A DNA stretch of 64,000 nt from Halichondria panicea. Taxonomy: Eukaryota > Porifera > Demospongiae > Suberitida > Halichondriidae. This document shows positions 25,495-36,106 of the stretch, in pieces. The notes below the pieces were generated by a model. The model made no database searches. It worked only from the letters and a program-made list of their open reading frames with translations, and was not told the origin of the DNA. How positions within the stretch are numbered: the first letter of the stretch is position 1; the number at the start of each line of letters is the position of its first letter. The DNA lies in contig NC_087386.1 of assembly GCF_963675165.1 (NCBI RefSeq), forward strand, positions 1,600,931-1,664,930. Reading direction: 5' to 3'. Position numbers and translations under genes: made by a program.

Positions 25495-28400
25495 ATGGCA
25501 ACTTCTACTCTGGATAATTGGACTAAGGAGGTATAATCTATGCACATCTTATAACACTTGGTCTACTTGTATGACACCACTGCATTCCACTGTGTCCAGG
25601 TGGAGGAGGAGCTTCCTCTTCTCCCTGGAATGAAGTACTTGTCCCCAGGCCCACTAGACATTTTTTCTTCTTCTGTTTCGTCGTGCTCTACTGGCGGTGA
25701 TTCTGTGCGAGCAATGCCTAGTTCTTATATGTTCTCAGGCTCGATGATGGATCACCTCCCAAACTCTATAGTACCTCATTTGCACACTGTAAAGCAGGCC
25801 ACGTCATCAGCAGGGTCGGTGGTGCCCAATGAAGCGTGGGAAGGTGCGGCTAGATGGACCCTTCCTGTGAGTTTAAATGTATGCATGTTTGTAATAGTGT
25901 ATCAAGGAATTGTCAACATAATTATTGCACTCCGTTCTCTTGTGTTTACAAAGGTACAAGCTGTAGCTGAGGTCTTCCTAGTGCCTATACATGTGAGATG
26001 AATATCCTTACATAGGACATTAAGTGTAGCATCTTTGAACGGCCATAACTTGTGTTGCAATTATCTGTTTCTATAAAATGTGCCAAAAATGATATTTGAT
26101 TGAACATACGTATTTTATTATAAAGACCTTTTTTCTAAGTTGTCAGAAAACACCAGAACTGAAGTTATGGCCGTTTGTAATTTGATCCTTAAACCTCACC
26201 ATAATTGTGTTCCTGCTTGCACAGGTGCCCAGAGAGCCGCTGATGGACCCAGGTGTTCTCATCAACCAGGGCGACTCGAAACCCCACATTGGTGTACCTG
26301 TCAGGTCAGATACATGTTCAGTATGTAGATGTGTACTTGTGGCTATTCTACGTGTATGTATTGTGGTCCCTCTCGAAGCTGAAGCCTGAAATTCTATACT
26401 AAAAAAATGCTCGATAGTGGGCCTGATAATGTGGATTTTCCCTCAATCTCACTAATTTTTTGTATCACTCTGTAATTATCTTGTAGTGAAGTGTACCCTG
26501 GGCCGTGTGGGTTCAAAGCGCACTTCCCTACCGACAAGTACACATATTCAACAAACTCCCTCCTGCTACAACCGGACAAAGGTTTCCCGGTCTCTTTCCA
26601 ATTCCTCTCCTCTGGTCCACCGAGGGACTCCTACGTGAGAGCCCTGGTGTGCTACAAGAATCCCAGAGATGTGCTCAAATTCGGGGCATGCACGAGATGT
26701 TTCAGACATCCTGCTGAAGGTATTCTACTGTGTAAGAGAGACTAAGAGTGTTTTTAATTACACACAAGCCTTACAAAATATGCACGAAAATTTAGTACAT
26801 AAATGTAACTGGAATCTGGTACCCTATACCTGGTTTTAAATGCATAATTATAGTTATTGATTTCCAAATGACACTGTGCAAACCTGATTGCATTTCTAAA
26901 TATTGGGAATTGTGTGCAAATGCTCTCTCCTTTGTGAGTTTTTGTTTGCGACCTAGATGCCAAAATTTACAGTCCTGTGTATATTGGTGTAATTGGTGCT
27001 TACGGTTACTGTGTGCGTATGAGGACTTATTTTCTGTAGATGGCAACCAACCGTCGTCCTACCACTTCCTGGTGTGTACCAACAGCAGAGCTTGTTATGG
27101 AGTCCACCTTGCTCACAAGATAGTCACTGTGCCTCTGGAGGGCCTCGTGGGTGAGTTCTGAGCATACTCATTGGAGTGGAAAATGGCCGCTGTATGATAG
27201 AAGTGATTTTTCCCTCCAGGGAGTGATGACGGGCCGACGTGTGTGTACAAGTGTGTGTGTCACTCATCATGTGTGGTGGGGAGGGGGAGAAGAAACAAAC
27301 CATCTCTTATTCTCATTCTGAGTCTCATTCACAAGTAAGTGTGTGTGTGTGTGTGTGTGAGTGTAGGTGTGTGTGTGTGAGTGTGTGTGTGAGTGTGTGT
27401 GTGTGTGTGAGTGGGTGGGTGTGTGAGTGGGTGTGTGTGTGTGAGTGGGTGGGTGGGTGTGTGTGTGGGGTGGGGAGGCCATTATTTGGTTGAATGCCTT
27501 CGTCATGTAGACTGTACAGTGGTAGAAGAATTGTGGAAGTGAAGGTTGTAATTTAATAAAATTATGCTTGATTGATTGATAATTTGTAATGCATGTACAT
27601 GTACATCTGTATTGTCACCTGCAGAGGTAATGAGATCGGACGTGACGTGGTCAACATTTGCTGCTGCTCTAATCCAAACAGGATCCGTAAAAAACACCCG
27701 AGACAAGGTACCAAGTCATTAGCATACTAAATAAGCCAAAGCACATTCCACATATCAAGTATGAACATAATCATGTACAAGTATTATTAAGCCTTGAAAT
27801 AACAATAACACTGTCTATTAGAGTTGGATTGTGATTGTGTTCATATGCTGTTTTCTGAGCTGTTGCTTTCTAACTTTAGCTGACTTGTAATATATTAATG
27901 TGTTGGTCTTTGTTCCCCAGCTGATGATAAGGAGGAAGCATCTCCATCCTTCCCCAAGCTTCGCCGAGGGCAGGATCTCTATGACAACGACCCTGATTTG
28001 GACCAAGAGGGATACTACAATTTCACAGTGCGTGTGTTATTGTGTGTGTTGATGTATCTTAACAATGTGTGTCCTGTTGTGATTTTTGGCTAAGCAATCT
28101 TTCACTTGTTATTTTAATAAATGTACATACAGACGCTTACTAACTGTTACCAGCCGTTAAATGTATACCGTATATCTTCTAATTTATCGGACACTTCTAA
28201 TACCCCGGACACTCTTTTGGGCAATTTTCGTTGTTCTAATACAACGGACACTCCAGTACTTTAATATTACATTTGTTCTAAATATCCGGACAATACCTTG
28301 AAAAGTTGAGTTATCATTCATAGACGGCAAGTAAGACTTACAGTACTGCAGTTAGATAGCTTTGATTAGCTAGTTTTAGATAGCTAGTGCAACTATTCAG

Positions 28401-28772
28401 TCGTACCCTGTTCTATTAAACTTAGCTAGCTCGCATGCAGCTGCTTGCTTGTTCTAATTATTCCGGACACTTCGCATGCTCTATAAAAATCTGTTCCAAT
28501 TATACCCGGACAATTTTCAAAATAATTATTTTTTGCTGTCCAATAAATTAGAAGATATACGGTACTCACTATATAGAGCACGTTTTATTTTCTGTACAAT
28601 GCAGCAATAGTATAGCGTACTGTGCCCTTTACCCTTTGACCCTACAATAGTGACATGTAGTGAGTCATTGACCTCTTGACCTCCCTTGCAGTGGCGTGGT
28701 AAGGAGAGGGACATCTTTAACTTGCTCAATGTCATCAAACAAGGCCAAAGAAACGGACCAAGCAAACAGTAG
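25495..28772 (+). CDS. p53/p63/p73-family transcription factor
   Basis: Sequence-specific stress or germline regulator in the nucleus. Exons 25495-25530, 25600-25866, 26225-26304, 26487-26719, 27040-27150, 27220-27334, 27625-27707, 27921-28027, 28692-28772; 370 residues, phases consistent. Residues 1-35 look like an acidic activation region (DNWTKEVEEELPLLPG). The DNA-binding domain begins at YPGPCGFKAHF and shows YVRALVCYK, the zinc ligands C-x2-H (RCFRH) and C-x3-C (KCVCHSSC), a basic loop (GRGRRNKPS, p53 R248 region), and RDVVNICCC...NRIRKK. The last two exons give a tetramerisation domain (YYNFTWRGKERDIFNLLNVI). No SAM domain, so it is p53-like in length. The position of human R273 appears to be N, and the L1 loop is short. 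Confidence 0.93.
27337..27470. repeat. (GT)n / GTGTGAGTGGGTGG microsatellite in p53-family intron 6
   Basis: Imperfect GT-rich run starting directly after the GTAAGT donor of the exon that ends the second zinc-ligand pair. Confidence 0.9.
28166..28564. mobile_element. MITE in the last p53-family intron
   Basis: About 400 bp with near-perfect inverted ends (TACCGTATATCTTCTAATTT ... AATTAGAAGATATACGGTA), non-coding, with repeated CCGGACA motifs inside. The outer TA on each side could be a TA target duplication as in mariner-like MITEs. It enlarges the intron that separates the two halves of the tetramerisation domain. Confidence 0.85.
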
Positions 28773-29156
28773 AACCACACCCACACAATCGACACAGCAG
28801 CTCACTTCAATCAGACTCTCAACTAACTTCACCTTTGTATACATTTCATATACAACCTTTGATTTCATCCAAGCCCTCAGGCAAACATATATGCCTTCAA
28901 TCTACTTCATGCATTTTATTTGTGTTGGGTTCATTCAATTCATGATAATTACCGTTTCATTCATTTTCTTCTATTGATGTATATGTAATTATATATCCTT
29001 CAACACTATTTTCAGTGGCCCAATTACAAAAACTTTAACAACTTACAATTACAATTAATGTTCGTATAAAATTTCGTTGTATAAATGGTATGAATGCATA
29101 TGATGTATATTATTGGTATGGGTAGAATAAGAGAGCTAGAGAATTGCTCAGTTTTC
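28773..29156. other. Intergenic space between p53-family gene and X1 (convergent)
   Basis: AT-rich, no exon-like sequence; should contain both 3' UTRs. No clear AATAAA for either gene. Confidence 0.5.
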
Positions 29157-30893
29157 TCAAACAGTCGTTGCACTAGTTGTAGAGGCCAAGTCAACCTTGA
29201 CGTCTTCGTCATTATCATCTCCATCAGTTGATACGACGACTGTAGATTTACCAGCTACGCCTTGAAACGGATTCGTTATATCTCCTTTGACATAATTCTC
29301 CAGTTCTTTCTCTTGAAGATCTGACATCCTCATAAAGGGAGCGCTGTTCGTTTTCTTGTTTCGACACACACAGAACACAATTATCAGCGTGACCACGCAC
29401 AAAGTGATTATCAGTAGTAGGGCAATGACCACAGGCACCACAATGGCTGTAATGTTGGTGGTGTTGTTGTTGGTGGTGTTGTTCGATGGTGGGAAGGCAA
29501 TGACGGTGAAGGGAATCAGTTCCTCCGTCTGTTGTCCAGTCGTCAGGAAAGAGACACGCAGCTGGAGCTGTGAGGGGGTGTGAGATGTGTACGTTACCTA
29601 GTAGTGTGTATATAACTATGTATACACAAACTCCCTATGGGATAAACAAAAACAAACAATATGCATTTGGGAGCCAATTGGGTGTGCACTATGAATATCA
29701 TTATGACAGAGACACCCTAATAATTATATACATGTACATGTATGTAGTTTTCAAATTTTGTAAAAAGCCTGCACCTGCACCTCACACAAAATTTAAACAC
29801 CGTAGAAACAAGAAATCCGGTGATTGAGAGAAAATACCCAGCTCCATCAATACACACACGTACCTTGAATCCAACTTTGTCAGTCTCCAGCAGCTGTCCA
29901 AACAGGAGGGCCGTTCCCTGAGGGGCAGGTAGGGTCACCGTGGTGTTTTTGTTCTTGCTCCCTCCATAACGTGTTTGTCCATCACTACTCAGAACGCCAA
30001 ACGCCACACTGCTTCTTGTGAGGTTTATATCCACTCGGTATTTACTCTCTCCAATATTTAAAACACAGGCAAGCCCAGAGTCGCATTCTGCTCGTAACTC
30101 ACAACGAAGTATTGATGCTTTAGCGTAAGCTTTTTGTGCCGTCTCGCTCAGTGATACACAGACTGCCGGTGCATTCGAGGCGACTGGTTGAGGGGGCGGG
30201 AGTATGGTTGGCACGGGAACGGTGGGAAACTCGGGAATGTCGCATTGTGTTCGATCGAGGATTATAGTTTGCCGTGGAGTGATGTCCAGACGACCAATCA
30301 AAAGTGCCTCAAGGAATATCTACATATGGAAAAAAGAAAAAATTAGACACTTAACATTAAGTTTTACTCCCTCTCTCTTCCCGTTTTATAATTAAGATAG
30401 CATGCAATTTTATGAGGGACCATATGATTAAATAATAGCAACCATCAACATGGAGCTGCAACTACAGTGTGTAGCTATGCTTAGGCCATTCCCTGCACTC
30501 ACCTGTGTGATCATTGAGTAGGGCTGAACAATGATGTCCACCTCAACAACGAACGGGAAACCAGCAATGACGATATTCCTCGTAGCGTTACCGGGGCCTT
30601 GAAATGCGTCAGCCTCTATGATGTTTAAATTTTCATCTTCCACTAAAAACTCGATTGTATTTGTACAAGATAGCACCACCACCTCCACAAAGTAAACCAC
30701 ACCCACATGTATAGCACAACGAACTGCAGTGCAGTTGCGAGTGGTTGTACAGTCTGACTCGATTAGAGGGTGGAGGTCGTTTGCCCTCACAGCAAGAGCT
30801 TGCAGAGATGAGCACATACAGTCGGCTGGGTTGAGGGGAATCAGCGAATCAGGGAAGAGAGTGACCGAGTCGTTAGCAGTGTGGAAGATGATT

Positions 30894-30928
<35 letters not shown>

Positions 30929-31621
30929 GGTGTCTGTGTGACAATTTATACTATAAAACAGTTAAACGAGGTATCTCGCCAGCCCTGCCTATTGCATTAT
31001 ATGCACAGTCCTGCCAGCTAACACGTGCATGGGTAAGTGGACCATTACTTTGACTAAGTTATCAATCAAGAAGCCCAATATTTTGGCTATAATTATAATA
31101 GTGGATCCGAGAAATAGTTATCTTGCATCAACAACAATAATCGTGTAACCTGAAAGTCCAGATGTGTTGCATTGCGAGACATCCCCACACTGACACTCGT
31201 GTCCACACTAAACTGTATAACTTTGTTCTGATCAAATAGGGCACTGAATGCTGCTCCACTTCCAGAGGCAATGGTTAGGTTAACCTGAACTGGATCTTCA
31301 CATCTGTTGACTACGTTAAACGAAGCGGTGAAATTCTCAAACGGGGCCATAGGTGTGCAATTGAGACCAGAACAGTCGTTCGTGGTATCCATACATTGAG
31401 AGTTGGTTGATACGACCTCCTCCAGGGGACATTGAGCAGCAGAGAGGCTGACTGTGTGTACGTGTGTGGGTGGGTGTGTACGTGTGTGTGTGGTGATGGG
31501 TGTATATCAATTTCATGTAAATGACTTTTATATAAACAAAAATTAATTAACGCTTTAATCGCTCACAAGAATGACACTCACTTGCTATTAGAAGCACCGA
31601 TACTTGAGTAAGCAGCTCCAT
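29157..31621 (-). CDS. X1: three-module type I membrane protein, family unknown
   Basis: Exons (minus): 31582-31621, 31150-31451, 30503-30895, 29864-30319, 29157-29567; 533 residues, phases consistent. Signal peptide MELLTQVSVLLIAISLSAA crosses exons 1-2. Exons 2, 3 and 4 each encode a module of roughly 100-130 residues with a similar plan: an early Cys, a central cluster (CSGLNC, CTTTRNCTAVRC, CDSGLACVL), a beta-strand-like stretch, then an N-x-T rich end. A Pro-rich linker (PVPTILPPPQP) precedes module 3. One membrane helix (VVPVVIALLLIITLCVVTLI) is followed by a 75-residue tail with an acidic DEDVKVDL motif. Introns lie between modules in phase 0, which favours module duplication. I do not recognise the family. 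Adhesion or recognition is only a guess. Confidence 0.8.
30897..30932. repeat. (TG)n microsatellite beside X1 exon 3 acceptor
   Basis: TG run that on the minus strand is the CA tract immediately before the AG acceptor of exon 3. The X2 paralogue has a shorter tract at the same place (33489-33501). Confidence 0.9.
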
Positions 31622-31841
31622 ATATAGCGTTTGCACAATCGCTTCGCAACTAGCTAGCTAGCTTCACAGTACAGAACAGTACAATACAGTACGTACGTAC
31701 GTACACAGGCTAGCTTCCACAATGCAATGTAGACCACACCTTAATAGCACACCCATTCTATAATTGAGCCCCTCCCACTAAATCTGCAAACTTCAATACT
31801 CTGACTTCAATACATGGCAATTATGCTGAAGTTAGCTCTGT

Positions 31842-34229
31842 TCACAAGTCCACCTTGATCTCTTCATCCACCTCCTGTCCATCTTTAGTGCCTTTGCCTT
31901 GAGTGGTTAGTGTACCATCAACGGCTGTCTTGAGAGACCGGCTCCCTTCCTTTGAATCAGACATTTCCCGGAAATCGAAGGCTGGTTCTCCCTGACTCAG
32001 CGATTTCTTTTGCTTGCATAGACACAACACTGCTATCAGCAGAATCACACACACAGTGATGATTATCAGTAGTATGGCAATAACCACAGTCACCACGACG
32101 ACGGTAATGTTGGTAGTGTTCATAGTTTGGGGGGGTGGGAAGGCAATGACGGTGAAGGGAATCAGTTCCTCCGTTTGTTGTCCAGTCGTCAGGAAAGAGA
32201 CACGCAGCTGGAGCTGTAAGGGGGTGTGAAGTGTGTACATTAGTAGCATGAATTATTGGAGCTGTGTGAGGGGACGTACAATACCTGGAACACAAGTAAT
32301 ACATTCATTACCATAAATCCAACTTTCTGACCATCCACATTTTGTTTGAAATCCAGGTATGCTCCACGAGGTTCTGGCAACCTAAAAGTAGTATTACCCT
32401 TAAACTCTCCATAACTAGTCTTTCCATCTATACTGAAGATTGAGAAAATCACACTATTGTCAGTAATCTTGATATCCACTTTGTACTCAGTAAACACAAC
32501 GTTTAACACGCAGGTGAATCCAGACTCACAAGCATCATTTAGCTCACATCGAAATACAGGCGAAGTTACGTAAATATCCTGAGCAAGTTTGTGCAATGAT
32601 ACACATACTGACGATGCATCTGGTGCTACCGGCTGAGGGGGTGGGAGTCTGGTTGGCATGGGAACTGTTGGGAATTCGGGAACGTTGCACTGTGTTCGAT
32701 CGAGGATGATAGTTTGTTGAGGTATGACCATGATTGTACCTATACCATCTCCATAGAGGAAGGACTGCAAAGGAGAGAACATGACAATACATGACAGTAA
32801 AGGATGTGTAGTTACACACTACATTGTGCACCAGTGCATGCAGTGCAGCGCAAGGCTTCTCAAATCACAGGAATCTTGCAAGCTAGAAAGGAAGTAACTG
32901 ATACTCATAGTACCAACTAGCTACAGCTATATATGTATAAAAATTCAGGCACATGCACAATTTACAAACAGCAGTGTTGAAACAATAACCGCACACATTC
33001 AGTGCTACAGAGTATACTTAATAACAACTGATTAAACACACGAAGCCGATGTATAGAGTAGCTATAATACATGTGACTAACGTTAGCCGTCATGGAGTAA
33101 TCTTGCACAGTTATTTTTTGCCCGGCAATAAACGGAAATCCACCAATATCTATAGTACTGTTCTCATTAATAGGCCCTTGAAATCGATCCATAATTAGTG
33201 CTTGACTTTGTAAATTTTCCACCAAAAACTCCAAAGCATTCAAACAAGGAAGAACCACCACTTCACCAAAATACATTGCAGTGAAGTCAGCAGATATATT
33301 GAGTGCACATCGAACACCAGTGCAGTTTCGAGTAGTCACGCAGTCGGACTCGACTATGGGATGAATACTCTCTAGTTTCTGAGCAAGAGCCTGCAGAGAT
33401 GAGCACATACAGTCGGCTGGGTTGAGGGGAATCAACGAATCAGGGAAGAGAGTGACTGAGTCAGTAGCAGTGTGGAAGATGGTTGCCTGTGTGTGTGTGT
33501 GATCCAGTAACAGTGGTGGTTTACGGAGAAAGATTATGATATGATAATACTATGGCTTTTGGTTTGGTACGTGTAGGGCTTATAACAGCTATGTGGTCAG
33601 TGGAAACTTGCAGCTGACAATGGCAAACAACAACGACAATGAAGACATCTTAAATATTTCAGCGTACATTCATATACATTCATTGAAGATACATGCATGC
33701 CTGAAAGTCCAAATGTGTTGCATTGCGAGACATCTGCACATTGACACTCATGTCCCCACCAAACTGAACCACTTGACTGCGATCAAACAAACTTGTGAAC
33801 ATTGCTCCACTGCTTGAGAAAATCGTAAAATTCACTTGAACTGGATCCGTGCATTCTATGACTGTAAACGAAGCAGTGAAGTGTTCAAAGGGAGCTGGTG
33901 GCGTGCAAGTGAGACCAATGCAATCAATGGCTGTGCACTGGGGGTAGTTTGCCAATACCCCCTCCAGAGAATCACAATGATCTGATGCGTGGCTGACTGT
34001 GTGTGCGCATGTGTTATACTGGTGTCAATGTAATTAGCCATTAGCCCAGTTTACAACCAGGCCTTTAATCCGGATTCGACCCGGATTAGGTGTCGTGTAA
34101 ACGGGGCTATTGACAATTAAAGTTTGCCTCTCCATGCAATATAATTATAATTCATGAACTGCCACAGATCACTACAGTACACTTACCAATTATTTGGCCC
34201 AGGAGAAACAGAATTTCAAGGAACATCAT
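31842..34229 (-). CDS. X2: paralogue of X1, head-to-head with Ig1
   Basis: Exons (minus): 34187-34229, 33701-33996, 33082-33486, 32285-32764, 31842-32213; 531 residues. Same order as X1: signal peptide (MMFLEILFLLGQII), three Cys modules, Pro linker (PMPTRLPPPQP), membrane helix (VVVVTVVIAILLIIITVCVI) and a tail ending DEEIKVDL. Exon 5 is the most conserved part between X1 and X2 (LQLRVSFLTTGQQTEELIPF). The exon 2 donor reads CAG|GC rather than GT, so this intron would have to be a GC-AG intron; if it is not spliced, translation stops soon after. X2 starts 168 bp from the Ig1 start on the other strand, so the two may share a promoter. Its first two exons are the source of the 5' part of the Z copies. 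Confidence 0.78.
34040..34112. repeat. Fold-back element in intron 1 of X2 and the Z/X copies
   Basis: About 70-bp palindrome (GTTTACA... AATCCGGATTCGACCCGGATT ...TGTAAACGGGGCTA). The same element sits in intron 1 of the minus-strand gene near 37254-37322, 40708-40773, 45245-45313, 49155-49228, 52380-52446 and 55734-55795. It therefore was present before the array expanded. It may be an old miniature transposon or a regulatory hairpin. Confidence 0.75.
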
Positions 34230-34397
34230 TTTCAACCTTTTTGTGAGTCTAAGATCTAATTATCATTTGTGTAGTTAACGATCTTTACTTACTTCAGTGA
34301 TTACGTCGAGATTCTTGTGGTCATGTGCACAAAAATATAAAAAGTGCAGGAAGCATAGCTTTATCTGCAGAACTCATTAGCACTACAGACTATAATT
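34230..34397. promoter_or_regulatory. Divergent promoter between X2 and Ig1
   Basis: 168 bp between two start codons. TATAAAAAG at 34336-34344 lies about 55 bp before the Ig1 ATG. The same box is kept before Ig3 (40984), Ig4 (45537), Ig6 (52677) and Ig7 (56000), but is changed before Ig2 and Ig5. GTAGTTAACGATCTTTAC is conserved in all units and is a candidate shared element. Confidence 0.6.
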
Positions 34398-35901
34398 ATG
34401 GCGACCAGATTATATGAACTACTACCATTCTTCTATTTTGTTCAGTTATTATTTGGTCGTAAGTGAAGCATGAATCTGAATAAATAGCTCATAATTGTAG
34501 TCTATAGCCATGATCATTATTTCAACTCCTGCAGAGATCTCATTCATCGGTCCAAGAGAAAAAGTGAAGACACTACCAACAATTCTGGGCCTACAGTCAT
34601 TAGTAATTCTTGATTTCAATTTCCTACCATTGACACTACAACGTAAGGATTATACTTTAACATGGACTCTACCTAATGGGGAAATGGTATCTGAGGAAAA
34701 TCAAAGCCCAAACTCACTGATTATGCTCTTAGAAGGATTAATTGCTCTAAATGCTACTTCAAATGCGCCAGGCACAACTCTAGTGGTTCAAGGCCTGTCC
34801 TACACTGATGCTGGTGTGTACAGATGTAGTGTACAGGACGACCGCAACCCAGGCTCTCCACCAATAGAAGGAACAATAGAGCTAAGGCTGACACGTAAGT
34901 ATGATTGAGTACTAGCAATATACACATCATTAACATACTTATCTCACAGTAACACTAACGGCTATAAACTCAAGCGTGACAATATTGGACAATGCTTCAT
35001 TTGTGGAACTAAGATGTGATATGAGTGACTACATTCAACCTGATGATCAGCTGCAATGGTTCAGAAATGGAGAAATGATAACCTCAGGACAGGCTAGACG
35101 ACAGATCACTTTCATGAATGGAACCGCCAGACTAGGACAGTTTGGAGGTTTTTCACCCCAATCATCAAGAGTTTCGATGCTCACAATTTCAAATCCGGTT
35201 TTAAATGATACTGGAACATACAATTGCCGTGTGATGGATACCACAGAATCTGTTAGTATTGAACTACTTGTTCAATTAAGCTCAGGTGAGAATAATTTAT
35301 ATGCACTATAAAGAGAACAGTGTACATGTAGTTGTTAGGCTTGCTATTCAATTCATTTTCTGTAAACAGCTATACAAACCCTACAACATCGTCAACTAAT
35401 TCAGATACCACACCTGTTACAGAATCGACGTTTCCCCTCCCTGCCCTAATCGGAGGAATAGCTGGATTATTGGCACTTGTTGTCCTCATATTCGTCATAG
35501 TGATCGTGGTGGTTAGTATAAAACATAGGTGTGTGGCAAAGAGAAAAAAGAAACAAAATAATCATACTGATGATCCTACGTACAACTACCCAGATGAGCT
35601 TCCACCTCCACTACCACAACGCAGGACCAATCAGATTCAAGTGACAACCATTTATGAGACAATAATGGACACTACCAACCCAGCATATGGTCTAACACTA
35701 TCAGCAAGTGCAGGCATCTCTGTCGATACCAATATTGCCTATGATATAATTAAAGACATTCTTATTACAGCTACAAATGGAGCTCAGCAACAAGATGAAA
35801 CACCTGCTACCAACCCAACCTTTGAAGATGCAAGAGATTTTGTTATAAATAATTGTCCACGTGTTACTCACCCAACATACAAAGAGGAAGTGCATGTATG
35901 A
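34398..35901 (+). CDS. Ig1: two-Ig receptor with ITIM-like and NPxY tail (intact)
   Basis: Exons 34398-34458, 34535-34894, 34950-35285, 35339-35901; 439 residues. Signal peptide MATRLYELLPFFYFVQLLFG. Domain 1 has W in TWTLPNGEM and an F-strand DAGVYRC, but no Cys in the B strand, so it lacks the usual disulfide. Domain 2 is canonical (VELRC, LQWFR, DTGTYNC). Membrane helix is class A (LLALVVLIFVIVIVVV). Tail: YNYPDELPPPLPQ (SH3-type), IYETIM, NPAYGLTL (NPxY), IAYDII (ITIM-like), HPTYKEEV. The exon 4 acceptor must be 35337-35338, about 35 bp upstream of the site used by Ig2 and Ig3, because the usual TAG is TGT here and the next 20 bases carry two extra bases. This adds residues GLLFNSFSVN before the stalk. 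Confidence 0.85.
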
Positions 35902-36106
35902 TCATAACGATTGAGAACTCGATGAGTGCATGTACCTTATTCAATGTGCTATCTATACTCCATTGAATACATCTACAAGTAGCATGATAATTATATTATT
36001 GAGTCAGAACAACATTGTGCTGATAAAGATTAGGTGCAAATGGTACATGTTGAAATCATAAAAGCATTTGCAGAAACCATAGTTAGAGAGCAGCAGCTGT
36101 GTTGAA

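Noticed and set aside
27239-27506. VCVCVCVC / THTHTH frames near the p53 intron
   Set aside because: Translations of a GT microsatellite.
25495-28772. Runt or NF-kappaB/Rel domain as an alternative for the DNA-binding gene
   Set aside because: The spacing of C-x2-H and C-x3-C zinc ligands and the tetramerisation motif WRGKERDIF after the domain fit only the p53 family.
28800-28977. Possible extra C-terminal exon (SAM domain) for the p53-family gene
   Set aside because: The frame stops at 28770-28772 and the following open stretch has no SAM-like pattern or acceptor.
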